64,000 bases of DNA from Bradyrhizobium sp. in8p8. Lineage in GTDB: Bacteria > Pseudomonadota > Alphaproteobacteria > Rhizobiales > Xanthobacteraceae. Of this stretch, positions 1 through 7,719 are shown piece after piece. Both the position numbers and the translations under genes were made by a program. Location of the stretch: the NCBI RefSeq assembly GCF_000426845.1, contig NZ_AUGD01000010.1, positions 278,376 through 342,375 on the forward strand, in the 5' to 3' direction. Below the pieces are notes generated by a model that was given only the letters and a program-made list of their open reading frames with translations, had not been told where the DNA came from and did not search any database. Each line of letters starts with the position of its first letter. Positions within the stretch are counted from its first letter, which is position 1.

Positions 1-1
1 C

Positions 2-130
2 GGCGACACCATCGAATATCACATGCGCTCGCTGGGCCGCCGCAAAGCCATGTGGTGGTTTCACGGTGATGCCAAGGTCAACGGCCAGGTGGTGGCGGAG
101 GCCGACGTCGGCGCCATGCTGACGGACTGA
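2..130 (+). CDS. fabZ: 3-hydroxyacyl-ACP dehydratase FabZ, C-terminal end (partial)
   Basis: Only the last 42 codons are inside the window; the gene runs in from the left edge. The visible tail contains GDTIEYHMRSLGRRKAMWWF followed by a VNGQVVAEAD segment, which is the typical last strands of the FabZ hot-dog fold. FabZ dehydrates 3-hydroxyacyl-ACP in fatty-acid and lipid A precursor synthesis in the cytoplasm. In alphaproteobacteria it normally sits between lpxD and lpxA, and lpxA is indeed the next plus-strand gene, although about 525 bases and a minus-strand gene now separate the two. The catalytic His and Glu lie upstream and cannot be checked. Confidence 0.85.
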   Translation, partial: GDTIEYHMRSLGRRKAMWWFHGDAKVNGQVVAEADVGAMLTD

Positions 131-135
131 GCGGA

Positions 136-480
136 TCAGCTCTTCTGGACCGGCTCGCGCGTCCGGCACGTGTAGCGCCCGATGGTCGCCTCACGTTTGA
201 TATTCCGGCTAAAGAACTGACCCATGGACGGTGCGCCCATGAGGCGTTCGACGGTGTCCGCCGCCACGCCGCAATAACGGACATAGGCGCCGTTGCTCGC
301 GACAATCAGGTCCTGCTGCGCGCGATCGTAACAGACCCGCTGAAGCACCGTGCTGCGGCTGATGTCCCGGCATTCAAACGTGACGAGATCGACGATCCGC
401 TGCTCGCCAGTCTCGATCGTCTCTGACACGATCGGTGTACCCGCGAGCTGCGCTAGCAAGAGGACCAGGGCCCTGACCAC
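136..480 (-). CDS. small secreted protein with a KTSC-like C-terminal domain
   Basis: This 114-residue product starts with a hydrophobic signal-like segment (VRALVLLLAQLAGTP), so export is likely. Residues about 33-50 hold two cysteines (FECRD, RVCYD). Residues about 60-95 (NGAYVRYCGV, then APSMGQFFSRNIK) resemble the KTSC fold, in which a small aromatic-rich strand is followed by a helix and an S-x-G-x-[FY][FY] turn. Further cysteines near the end could form disulfides after export. The start is GTG; a weak GGAG lies about 11 bases upstream. It opposes fabZ and lpxA and so interrupts the usual lipid A operon. Function is unknown; the KTSC assignment is by pattern only. Confidence 0.55.
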   Translation of the reverse strand: MVRALVLLLAQLAGTPIVSETIETGEQRIVDLVTFECRDISRSTVLQRVCYDRAQQDLIVASNGAYVRYCGVAADTVERLMGAPSMGQFFSRNIKREATIGRYTCRTREPVQKS

Positions 481-656
481 GACAATTGAAGCTCCGCTTG
501 AACGTCCTGTTGGACCGGGAAGGCCGCCTCATCCGGCACTTGAAACACGGCGAGATGATACGTCACTGGACAGATCGGGCATAGTCGCGCTAACCACCGG
601 AAAAGCGAGCGACTTCAATAGATAACCAGACCTTCTTGACGAGTAAGATTGGCTTG

Positions 657-1448
657 ATGAGCAAGATTGATCCCACCGCACGGGTCGCGGACGGCGCCGT
701 GATCGGCGAGGGTACCGAGATCGGACCCTATTGCATCATCGGCCCGAACGTCGCGATCGGAAAGAACTGCAAGCTGATCGGACATGTGCACATCACCGCG
801 CAGACGACCATCGGTGACGATTGCACCATTTATCCCTTTGCCTCGCTCGGCACGCCGCCGCAATCGCTCGGCTATCGTGGCGAGCTGACGCAGCTCCGGA
901 TCGGCGCGGGCTGCACCATCCGCGAGTCCGTGACCATGAACGCCGGCACTGTTGCCGGCGGCGGCGTCACGACCGTTGGCGACCGCGGCTATTTCATGAA
1001 CTGCAGTCATGTCGGCCACGACTGTCATATCGGCAACGACGTGATCTTCGCGACCTCGGCGACGCTGGGCGGTCATTGCGAGATCGGCGATTTCGTCTTC
1101 ATCGGCGGCTTGTCCGCGGTGCACCAGTTCACCCGCATCGGATCGCAGGTCATGGTCGGCGGCGTCTGTGGGGTGCGCGACGACATCATTCCGTTCGGTC
1201 TCGTTAACGGTCAATATGCGGTGCTGGAAGGCCTGAACCTGATCGGCATGAAGCGGCGCAAGTTCACAAAGCAGCGGCTCGCGACCGTGCGTGCGTTCTA
1301 CCAGAAGCTTTTCCATGGCTCCGGCACATTCGCCGAACGGCTGGAGGCGGCGCGTCCGCTGGCGGGCGAGGACCCTGCGATCGCCGAAATCCTCGACTTC
1401 ATCGGCAAGGGCAAGCGCCCGCTCTGTCTTCCCGCTATCGCGAAGTGA
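657..1448 (+). CDS. lpxA: acyl-[ACP]-UDP-N-acetylglucosamine O-acyltransferase LpxA
   Basis: LpxA transfers 3-hydroxyacyl from ACP to UDP-GlcNAc, the first step of lipid A synthesis in the cytoplasm. The 263-residue product shows the hexapeptide left-handed beta-helix (repeats such as AVIGEGTEIGPY, NVAIGKN, QTTIGDD) over about residues 1-190 and a helical C-terminal part. The catalytic His lies in MNCSHVGHDCHIG. The start is the ATG giving MSKIDPTARV, the usual family N terminus, with a GAGTAAG-type site about ten bases upstream; an in-frame TTG seven codons earlier at 636 is less likely. Length matches the family. lpxI follows after 7 bases, so the two are probably co-transcribed. Confidence 0.96.
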   Translation: MSKIDPTARVADGAVIGEGTEIGPYCIIGPNVAIGKNCKLIGHVHITAQTTIGDDCTIYPFASLGTPPQSLGYRGELTQLRIGAGCTIRESVTMNAGTVAGGGVTTVGDRGYFMNCSHVGHDCHIGNDVIFATSATLGGHCEIGDFVFIGGLSAVHQFTRIGSQVMVGGVCGVRDDIIPFGLVNGQYAVLEGLNLIGMKRRKFTKQRLATVRAFYQKLFHGSGTFAERLEAARPLAGEDPAIAEILDFIGKGKRPLCLPAIAK

Positions 1449-1455
1449 CCCTGCG

Positions 1456-2325
1456 ATGGCCGCGGGAATGACATCGGCGGCTCCGGAAGTTTCGTCACCG
1501 GTCGGGATCGTGGCCGGCGGCGGCGCAATGCCGTTTGCGGTCGCCGAGTCGCTCGCGGCGCGCGGCATCACGCCGGTGCTGTTTCCGCTGCGCGGGGCCT
1601 GCGATCCGGCGCGGGTGGAGCAGTTCCGCCATCGCTGGATTTCGGTCGGCCAGCTCGGCCGCGCGATGCGGCTGTTTCGCCAGGAAGGCTGCCGCGACCT
1701 GATCTTCATCGGCACATTGGTGCGGCCGTCGCTGGCGGAGATCCGGTTCGACATCAAGACGCTGCGCCTGCTCGGCAACGTCATCCGCGCCTTTCGCGGG
1801 GGCGACGACCATCTCTTGTCCGGTGTCGGCCGCATGCTCGAGCAGGATGGCTTTCGCATGGTCGGCATCAAGGATGTCGCGCCGGATCTGCTGATGCCCG
1901 AGGGCTGCATCAGTCGCGCCTGGCCCAGCGACACCAGCAAGGCCGACATCGAACGCGGCCGCGCGGTGCTGACCGCGCTCGGCGCGTTCGACATCGGCCA
2001 GGCTGTCGTGGTGATCGACGGCCACGTGGTGGCCGTCGAGGACATAGAGGGCACAGACGCGCTGCTCGCTCGCGTCGCGCGGCTGCGGGAGGAAGGGCGC
2101 ATCCGCGCTGCCACCGGACGCGGCGTGCTGGTGAAGGCACCGAAGAGCGGCCAGGATCTGCGCTTCGACCTGCCGACGATCGGCCCGCGCACAATCGAGG
2201 GCGTCGCGGCCGCCGGCCTTGCGGGCATCGCGGTCAGCGCCGGCAACACCATTGCCGCCGAGCCGCAGGCGATGATCGCGCTTGCCGACGCAAAATATCT
2301 CTTCGTCATAGGGCTGAGCGCGTGA
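1456..2325 (+). CDS. lpxI: UDP-2,3-diacylglucosamine pyrophosphatase LpxI (DUF1009)
   Basis: LpxI hydrolyses UDP-2,3-diacylglucosamine to lipid X and UMP and replaces LpxH in alphaproteobacteria. The 289-residue product has the N-terminal GIVAGGGAMPFAVAE motif and the C-terminal domain with VEDIEGTDALLAR, where the conserved Asp of the family lies. The ATG at 1456 follows lpxA by 7 bases. The stop codon shares one base with the lpxB start (TGATG), which indicates translational coupling. The lpxA-lpxI-lpxB order is the standard alphaproteobacterial lipid A arrangement, and this context supports LpxI rather than an unrelated DUF1009 protein. Confidence 0.93.
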   Translation: MAAGMTSAAPEVSSPVGIVAGGGAMPFAVAESLAARGITPVLFPLRGACDPARVEQFRHRWISVGQLGRAMRLFRQEGCRDLIFIGTLVRPSLAEIRFDIKTLRLLGNVIRAFRGGDDHLLSGVGRMLEQDGFRMVGIKDVAPDLLMPEGCISRAWPSDTSKADIERGRAVLTALGAFDIGQAVVVIDGHVVAVEDIEGTDALLARVARLREEGRIRAATGRGVLVKAPKSGQDLRFDLPTIGPRTIEGVAAAGLAGIAVSAGNTIAAEPQAMIALADAKYLFVIGLSA

Positions 2326-3521
2326 TGCAGTCGCGTGATCCCAAGCGCAAGATCTTCCTGATCGCGACGGAGGAATCCGGCGACCGGCTCGGCAGTTCCT
2401 TGATGAAGGTACTGCGCCAGCGCCTCGGCGACGGTGTGCAGTTCGTCGGCGTTGGCGGCCGCACCATGGCCCGCGAGGGCCTTGCAACGCTGTTTCCGAT
2501 CGAGGAGCTGTCGATCGTCGGCTTTGCCGCGGTGGTGCAGCAATTGCCGAAGATCCTGCGGCTCATCCGAAAGACGGCCGACGCCGTGACCGATGCCGCG
2601 CCCGACGCGCTCGTCATCATCGACAGCCCCGATTTTACCCATCGCGTCGCCCGCCGCGTGCGCTCGCGCAGTCCCGAGATCCCGATCGTCGATTACGTCT
2701 CGCCGCAGCTCTGGGCGTGGCGGCCGGGACGGGCGCGGACCATGCTCAGCTACGTCGACCATGTGCTGGGCCTGCTGCCGTTCGAGCCGGAGGAATACCG
2801 CAAGCTCGGCGGGCCGCCCTGCAGCTATGTCGGTCATCCGCTGATCGAGCAATTGGCGTCGCTGCGGCCGACCGCGGAGGAGCAGACACGACGCGATGGC
2901 GAGCCGCCGGTGCTGCTGGTGCTGCCAGGCAGCCGGCGCAGCGAGATCCGGCATCACCTCGATGTGTTCGGCGCGGCACTCGGCCGGTTGCAGGCGGAGG
3001 GGCGCGCGTTCGAGCTGATGCTGCCGACCATGCCGCATCTCGAACCCACCATCCGTGAAGGCATTGCCAATTGGCCGGTCAAGCCGCAGCTCGTGATCGG
3101 GGAGAACGAGAAGCGTGCCGCCTTCCGGATCGCGCGCGCCGCGCTGGCCAAATCCGGGACGGTGACTCTCGAACTCGCGCTGTCGGGCATTCCGATGGTG
3201 ACCGCCTATCGCGTCGGCGCTATCGAAGCTTTCATCCTGCGCCGCGCGATCCGCGTCTCGTCGGTGATCCTTGCCAATCTCGTGATCGGCAAGGACGTCA
3301 TTCCGGAGTTTCTGCAGGAGGATTGCACGCCGGATAAGCTCGCGCCGGCGCTCGCCGAACTGCTGATGGATTCGCCGCTTCGCCGGCGACAGGTGGAAGC
3401 ATTCGCCCAGCTCGATCAGATCATGTCGACGGGTAACACATCGCCTAGCGTGCTCGCCGCCGACATCGTGCTTGCCGCGATGCGAAAGGGCGTGCGAACG
3501 GGCTCGGGCGTGTCCTCATAA
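2325..3521 (+). CDS. lpxB: lipid-A-disaccharide synthase LpxB
   Basis: LpxB condenses UDP-2,3-diacylglucosamine with lipid X to the lipid A disaccharide at the inner membrane. The 398-residue product opens with KIFLIATEESGDRLGSSLM, the family N-terminal motif (usually GExSGD), and includes SPQLWAWRPGR, SYVGHPLIEQL, LVLPGSRRSEI and KSGTVTLELAL, all characteristic of this GT-B glycosyltransferase. The ATG overlaps the lpxI stop; an in-frame GTG directly before it is less likely. This is the last gene of the lipid A block: about 495 bases without a clear gene follow. Confidence 0.96.
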   Translation: MQSRDPKRKIFLIATEESGDRLGSSLMKVLRQRLGDGVQFVGVGGRTMAREGLATLFPIEELSIVGFAAVVQQLPKILRLIRKTADAVTDAAPDALVIIDSPDFTHRVARRVRSRSPEIPIVDYVSPQLWAWRPGRARTMLSYVDHVLGLLPFEPEEYRKLGGPPCSYVGHPLIEQLASLRPTAEEQTRRDGEPPVLLVLPGSRRSEIRHHLDVFGAALGRLQAEGRAFELMLPTMPHLEPTIREGIANWPVKPQLVIGENEKRAAFRIARAALAKSGTVTLELALSGIPMVTAYRVGAIEAFILRRAIRVSSVILANLVIGKDVIPEFLQEDCTPDKLAPALAELLMDSPLRRRQVEAFAQLDQIMSTGNTSPSVLAADIVLAAMRKGVRTGSGVSS

Positions 3522-4016
3522 GCGTCTGCATGAGGAAAGCGGGAGCGAACAAACGATTGTGTATGCGCGCAACGTACAACATGCGCTCAACGGGACAGCA
3601 ACCAGCGCCTTCGACACCCAGTACAACGTGTAAGCGTCCAGTTTCAGTTACTGCCAGCTAAGACGGCGATCAATACCACTGTCGTCTGGATTGCTGCAGA
3701 AGACGCCGCCAGTGGGCGACCGCAATTGGCTTACCGGCAATCTCATACGTACACGCTCCACCAAGGCATGGACCGGTGGCATGAAAATGTCTCGGCCGAC
3801 TGGCTTTGGCTCGACAGCACGCTGGAGCCACACGCTTTGATTGACATGCTGGCCCGTCACGTCGGCCACTTGATCCGAAAGCGCTCAGCCATCCCAACGT
3901 GTTCCGCTGCGCGGAACGGCAAAGACGAACGCTGATTGACTTGCCGAGTTGTCTCATGTTCTCATTTCTAAAAAGAACGGCTCAGCTATTCAGACGGGCT
4001 GGCAAGGGAGAGAGAC
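3522..4016. other. gene-poor stretch between lpxB and the TRAP operon
   Basis: No reading frame here has both a plausible start with a ribosome site and a recognisable product. Short frames exist on both strands (for example 3726-3935 plus and 3648-3869 minus) but resemble no family I know. The base composition is less GC-rich than the neighbouring genes, notably in the last 60 bases before dctP. It holds the perfect palindrome at 3901-3917 and should contain the dctP promoter. Confidence 0.5.
3901..3917. promoter_or_regulatory. operator-like inverted repeat upstream of dctP
   Basis: GTTCCGC and GCGGAAC form perfect 7-base arms around a 3-base centre, 99 bases before the dctP start. The spacing suits a dimeric regulator site or a short hairpin. 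No regulator gene lies next to the TRAP operon to pair with it, so the role is inference. Confidence 0.35.
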
Positions 4017-5057
4017 ATGTCGGATCAGAACAGCAAGTTCAATCGCCGAAACGTGTTGATGGGTTCCGTAGCAACGCTTGCAACGCCTTCGATCATTGGA
4101 AGCGCGCACGCGCAGGAAAAGGTTTCCTGGAAGGTGCAGTCACACTGGCCCAAAGCATCGGGCTCGTTCAACGACAGTCTTGTCGTACTGCAAAAGGAGC
4201 TGGAAGAACGTACCGGCGGACGCTTCAAGATGGAATTGTACGGCGCGGGCGAAATCGCGAAGGATCGCGAGATCTTCAACGTAGTCCGCAAGGGCGTCGT
4301 TCAGATGGGCACGATCTCGCCGGCCTATATCCTCGGCGAGGCGCAGGCGATGGGTTTGTACTACGGAGTTCCGGGTACGTTGCGCGAGACTTGGGAGCTG
4401 ATGCACCTGACCAAGAATCTCGGCATCGAGAAGATGGTCAATGATGAACTGCGACCCAAGGGCGTGATCCTGCTCGGCGAAAAGGCCTATCCGACCGAGA
4501 TCGTGCTGAAGAAGAAGATCACCTCTGCGGCAGACCTCGGGACCCTGAAGGTGCGTTCGGCCGGCACGATGCTTGATTACCTGTCGGCCGCGGGCACATC
4601 GCCGCAACAGGTCGCCGGCCCCGAGATCTACCAGGCGATTTCGACGGGCGTCGTCGATGGCGCCCACTGGGGCGCGGCGATCGGCGCGCTGTCGATGAAG
4701 TTCTGGGAGGTCGCGCCCTATCACATGAAACCGGCGCTCGGCGTCACTAACGACTGCTGGATCATCAGCACCGCTGCGCTGGACAAGTTGCCTGCCGATC
4801 TCCGGCTCCAGTTTCTCGCCTTGATCGAAGAGCGCTACTTCCGTCGCTCGGTCGAGTATCTGCACAAGGAAGCGATTGCGCTGACCACCGGCAAGACGAA
4901 GATGAACGTTGAGGTAGTTCGCTTTCCCGACGACGTGCTCAAGAAGTTCGCCGATGCTTCGAAGGGCATTCTCCAGAAGGAGATCGCCAAGGGACCTGTT
5001 GCGAGCAAGGGTGGCGAGGCCCTGACGACATTGATGACCGATCTCGGTTACGTCTGA
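4017..5057 (+). CDS. dctP: TRAP transporter substrate-binding protein (DctP family)
   Basis: This is the periplasmic solute-binding subunit of a tripartite ATP-independent transporter. The 346-residue precursor has a twin-arginine-like leader (NRRNVLMGSVATLATPSIIGSAHAQ) with cleavage expected after AHA, so it may be exported folded. The mature part opens with VSWKVQSHWPKAS and contains RTGGRFKMELYGAGEI, LKVRSAGTMLDYL (with the conserved Arg that contacts the substrate carboxylate in this family) and GAHWGAAIGALSM. A good site (AAGGGAGAGAGAC) precedes the ATG. The substrate cannot be read from sequence: an organic or keto acid is likely. dctQ and dctM follow in the same direction. Confidence 0.92.
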   Translation: MSDQNSKFNRRNVLMGSVATLATPSIIGSAHAQEKVSWKVQSHWPKASGSFNDSLVVLQKELEERTGGRFKMELYGAGEIAKDREIFNVVRKGVVQMGTISPAYILGEAQAMGLYYGVPGTLRETWELMHLTKNLGIEKMVNDELRPKGVILLGEKAYPTEIVLKKKITSAADLGTLKVRSAGTMLDYLSAAGTSPQQVAGPEIYQAISTGVVDGAHWGAAIGALSMKFWEVAPYHMKPALGVTNDCWIISTAALDKLPADLRLQFLALIEERYFRRSVEYLHKEAIALTTGKTKMNVEVVRFPDDVLKKFADASKGILQKEIAKGPVASKGGEALTTLMTDLGYV

Positions 5058-5178
5058 CATTACCGGCCGCCGGCCGGCGGGGCACGGCAGGCGGCACGGC
5101 TGCTTCAAAATCGTTCCGAATCACCGACAGCGTGAACAGGCGGCGCTGACTTGCGGTCGTCAGAATACGGGTCATAGA

Positions 5179-5721
5179 ATGCTGAAACTCGCCAGGACGG
5201 TCACGCACCTGAATATCTGGATCGGCAAGGTCGCGGCATGGCTGATCGCGCCGATGTTCCTGCTGCTGATGACCGACGTGATCATGCGCTACGTCGTCGG
5301 CAGTGCGGCTATCTGGACCGCCGAATTCGCACAGCTGATCTTCGGCGGGTACGCGGTGATTGCCGGCGGGTATCTGTTGGTCGAGCGGGCCCATGTCAAC
5401 GTCGACATCATCTATGGCAAGTTCAGCCGCGTGAACAAGGCGGTCGTCGATCTCGCTACTTCATTCCTGTTCTTCCTTTTCCTCGGGGTGCTGATCTGGC
5501 AAGGCGTCGACATGGCCTGGGATTCCGCGGCCAAGTTCGAGAGATCGTCCAGTCTCTGGAATCCGCATATCTGGCCGGTCAAGATCATCATCCCAGTCGC
5601 GGGCGTGCTGTTGCTGCTGCAGGGCCTCGTCCGGTTTGTCTCGGACATCCGCACCGTCAAGGGGCTGGAGAACGACCCGGATACGTTCGGCAAGCAGGCG
5701 ACCGACGAACCCTCTCATTAG
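5179..5721 (+). CDS. dctQ: TRAP transporter small permease (DctQ family)
   Basis: DctQ is the four-helix membrane subunit that couples the binding protein to the large permease. The 180-residue product has hydrophobic segments around residues 14-35, 50-68, 90-110 and 130-150, as expected, with LLMTDVIMRYV and TAEFAQLIFGGYAVIAGGYLL typical of the family. The tail (about residues 155-180) is polar and cytoplasmic. It lies 121 bases after dctP and 15 bases before dctM, so the three form one operon. No regulator is attached. Confidence 0.92.
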   Translation: MLKLARTVTHLNIWIGKVAAWLIAPMFLLLMTDVIMRYVVGSAAIWTAEFAQLIFGGYAVIAGGYLLVERAHVNVDIIYGKFSRVNKAVVDLATSFLFFLFLGVLIWQGVDMAWDSAAKFERSSSLWNPHIWPVKIIIPVAGVLLLLQGLVRFVSDIRTVKGLENDPDTFGKQATDEPSH

Positions 5722-5736
5722 ACGAACGGATCCATT

Positions 5737-7059
5737 GTGTCAGTCGAGCTTCTCACGCTTCTATTCTTCGGTTCGCTGCTGGTCTTCCTTTTCATCGGCA
5801 CGCCGCTTACCTTCACCCTCGGCGGCATCTCGGTCGTCTTCCTGTACTTCACGATGGGGCCGGTCGGGTTCTACATCGTCGCGTCCAAGTTCTGGGACTC
5901 GATGATGAGCTTCACGCTGATCGCGATACCGATGTACGTTTATATGGCGATGCTGCTCGAGAAGTCGGGTGTCGCGAACGATCTTTACCGGATGATGCAT
6001 CTCTGGTTCGGCGGCTTTCGCGGCGGGCTTGCGATCGGCACCGTAGCGATCTGCGCGATCTTTGCCGCGATGAGCGGGATCAGCGGCGCCGCAGTCGTGA
6101 CGATGGGCACCATAGCGCTGCCGCGGATGCTGGAGCGCGGCTACGACAAGCGGCTCGCTGTCGGCGCGATCAACTGCGGCGGCGGCTGGGGCATCCTGAT
6201 CCCCCCATCGATCCTGATGGTGCTTTACGCTTTGCTGACCGAGGTATCAGTCGGCCGGCTGTTCGCATCCGGAATCGGTCCCGGCATCCTGCTGTTCGTG
6301 CTGGTTTCGATCTATATCGGCGTTCGCGCCTGGTTGCAGCCATCGCTTGCGCCTGCATTGCCGATCGAGGAGCGCGGCGACTGGCAAACGAAGTTCGCTT
6401 CACTGAAAGCCGTGTTCTTGCCGCTGTTCATCGTGTTTCTGGTGCTCGGCGCCATCTTCGGCGGCTTTGCAACACCGACGGAGGCTGCCGCGCTGGGCGT
6501 GTTCGGCGCGCTGATCGCATCCGCCGTTCATCGCAGGCTGTCGGTGGCCGTGCTGAACGACGCGGCGATCCAAACCCTGCGCCTGACGGCGCTGATCATG
6601 TGGATCTTGTTCGCCGCGCATGCGTTCTCGACGGCATACACGACGCTGGGTGCCAGCGAGTTGATGAATCACCTGATGACGCTTGTTCCCGGCGGAAAGT
6701 GGGGAGCCCTCGCGTTCATGTTGTTCGTGCTGCTGATCCTGGGCATGGTGCTTGACCCGGTCGGGATCATGCTGATCACGCTTCCGGTGTTCCTGCCGGT
6801 GGTCCAGGCCTACAATTTTGATCCGATCTGGTTCGGCGTGATTTTCATCATTATGATGGAGATCGGCTATATGACACCACCTTTCGGCTTCAATCTGTTT
6901 TATCTGAAGAGCGTGGCGCCGCCGGAAGTCACGATGGGTGATATCTACTGGTCCGTGATTCCGTACGTGCTTGTGACTATGGTCGGTGTGCTGATCCTGA
7001 TCGTTTTCCCGGATATCGCGCTGTACTTCCCGAACCTGTTCTTCGGCGTGGCGAGGTAG
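5737..7059 (+). CDS. dctM: TRAP transporter large permease (DctM family)
   Basis: DctM is the large inner-membrane subunit that carries the substrate with sodium or proton symport. The 440-residue product is almost entirely hydrophobic, with about 12 segments, and carries family motifs such as FIGTPLTFTLGG, FAAMSGISGAAVVTMGTIALP, GGGWGILIPPSI and EIGYMTPPFGFNLF. Start is GTG (SVELLTLLFFG) with only a weak ribosome site; translation may depend on coupling to dctQ 15 bases upstream. The operon ends here; the following 660 bases lack an intact gene. Confidence 0.94.
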   Translation: MSVELLTLLFFGSLLVFLFIGTPLTFTLGGISVVFLYFTMGPVGFYIVASKFWDSMMSFTLIAIPMYVYMAMLLEKSGVANDLYRMMHLWFGGFRGGLAIGTVAICAIFAAMSGISGAAVVTMGTIALPRMLERGYDKRLAVGAINCGGGWGILIPPSILMVLYALLTEVSVGRLFASGIGPGILLFVLVSIYIGVRAWLQPSLAPALPIEERGDWQTKFASLKAVFLPLFIVFLVLGAIFGGFATPTEAAALGVFGALIASAVHRRLSVAVLNDAAIQTLRLTALIMWILFAAHAFSTAYTTLGASELMNHLMTLVPGGKWGALAFMLFVLLILGMVLDPVGIMLITLPVFLPVVQAYNFDPIWFGVIFIIMMEIGYMTPPFGFNLFYLKSVAPPEVTMGDIYWSVIPYVLVTMVGVLILIVFPDIALYFPNLFFGVAR

Positions 7060-7275
7060 CAGCTTAACAGGTGAAGGACGCGGCGCGCCATTGTGCTGGC
7101 TCGCAACACAACTTCCAGCCGTCTACCGCGCGGTTCTACGTTTTTGCATCGCTCGCTCCGACTTTGCCGGCATCAACAGCCGCGAGGATGTGACCGGAAG
7201 TTTGCAGCCGAGCGTGACAGCAAGGCGATTGACACGGAGCGGATGTTTACGATTTCGGTGGGCAAACATCCGTTG

Positions 7276-7550
7276 CTACGCCTGCTCATTTCGCACCCCA
7301 AGAGACCATCGATCGTAGATCGCCTTGATCGCGACCTGGATCAATATCCGCGACATCTCCGTCGCGCAACGCGAACCCGAGACGAATTCGGGTGCACACC
7401 CTGGGCGAGACCCGCATCGCCCCGAAAATACAGACCGGCGATGCGATGGCTATCCCGGGAGGCGAGGAACAGCTCCATGGTGGCAATGTCGTCGGGCTTC
7501 GCCGCACCGCGGACGGCCCGACGCGAGCGCCTCTCGGCAATGGCCTGCAC
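7276..7550 (-). pseudogene. possible decayed coding sequence
   Basis: Two minus-strand frames look protein-like in succession: about 7400-7550 encodes KPDDIATMELFLASRDSHRI followed by a LYFRGDAG stretch, and after a shift of frame about 7276-7400 encodes PEFVSGSRCATEMSRILIQV followed by AIKAIYDRWSLG and a TAG stop. Together they resemble a frameshifted gene remnant, but I recognise no family and no start or ribosome site. It could be chance in GC-rich sequence. Confidence 0.2.
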
Positions 7551-7671
7551 CTTTCGGATACCGCAGCCGGCGGCGGCGCTCGGTGATCACCACGCCCTTC
7601 GCAATCACGTGGACGCGAATGCTGCCGGGACCGAGCAGACAGGTCAGGCGCAATGTTCCGCCAAACGAAAA

Positions 7672-7695
7672 CGGCGCCATCTTGCGATGGCGCCG
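7672..7695 (-). terminator. intrinsic terminator of gltA
   Basis: CGGCGCCATC and GATGGCGCCG form a perfect 10-base stem with a 4-base loop, 25 bases past the gltA stop. Read on the minus strand the stem is followed by GTTTTCGTTT, a T-rich tract. Confidence 0.8.
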
Positions 7696-7719
7696 CTTCG
7701 AAACCCGTGACGGCCGGCG

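Larger units (their letters stand above)
7060..7719. other. gene-poor stretch between dctM and gltA
   Basis: No intact gene is visible in about 660 bases. It contains a 9-base inverted repeat (CGGATGTTT at 7240-7248 and AAACATCCG at 7264-7272), a region on the minus strand that looks like decayed coding sequence (7276 to about 7550) and the gltA terminator at 7672-7695. Confidence 0.5.

Noticed and set aside
615..3038. Very long open frame on the minus strand across the lpx genes
   Set aside because: It is a codon-bias shadow of lpxA, lpxI and lpxB, is rich in His/Arg/Gln of low complexity and has no family features.
3726..3935. 69-residue frame between lpxB and dctP
   Set aside because: TTG start without ribosome site and no recognisable motif.
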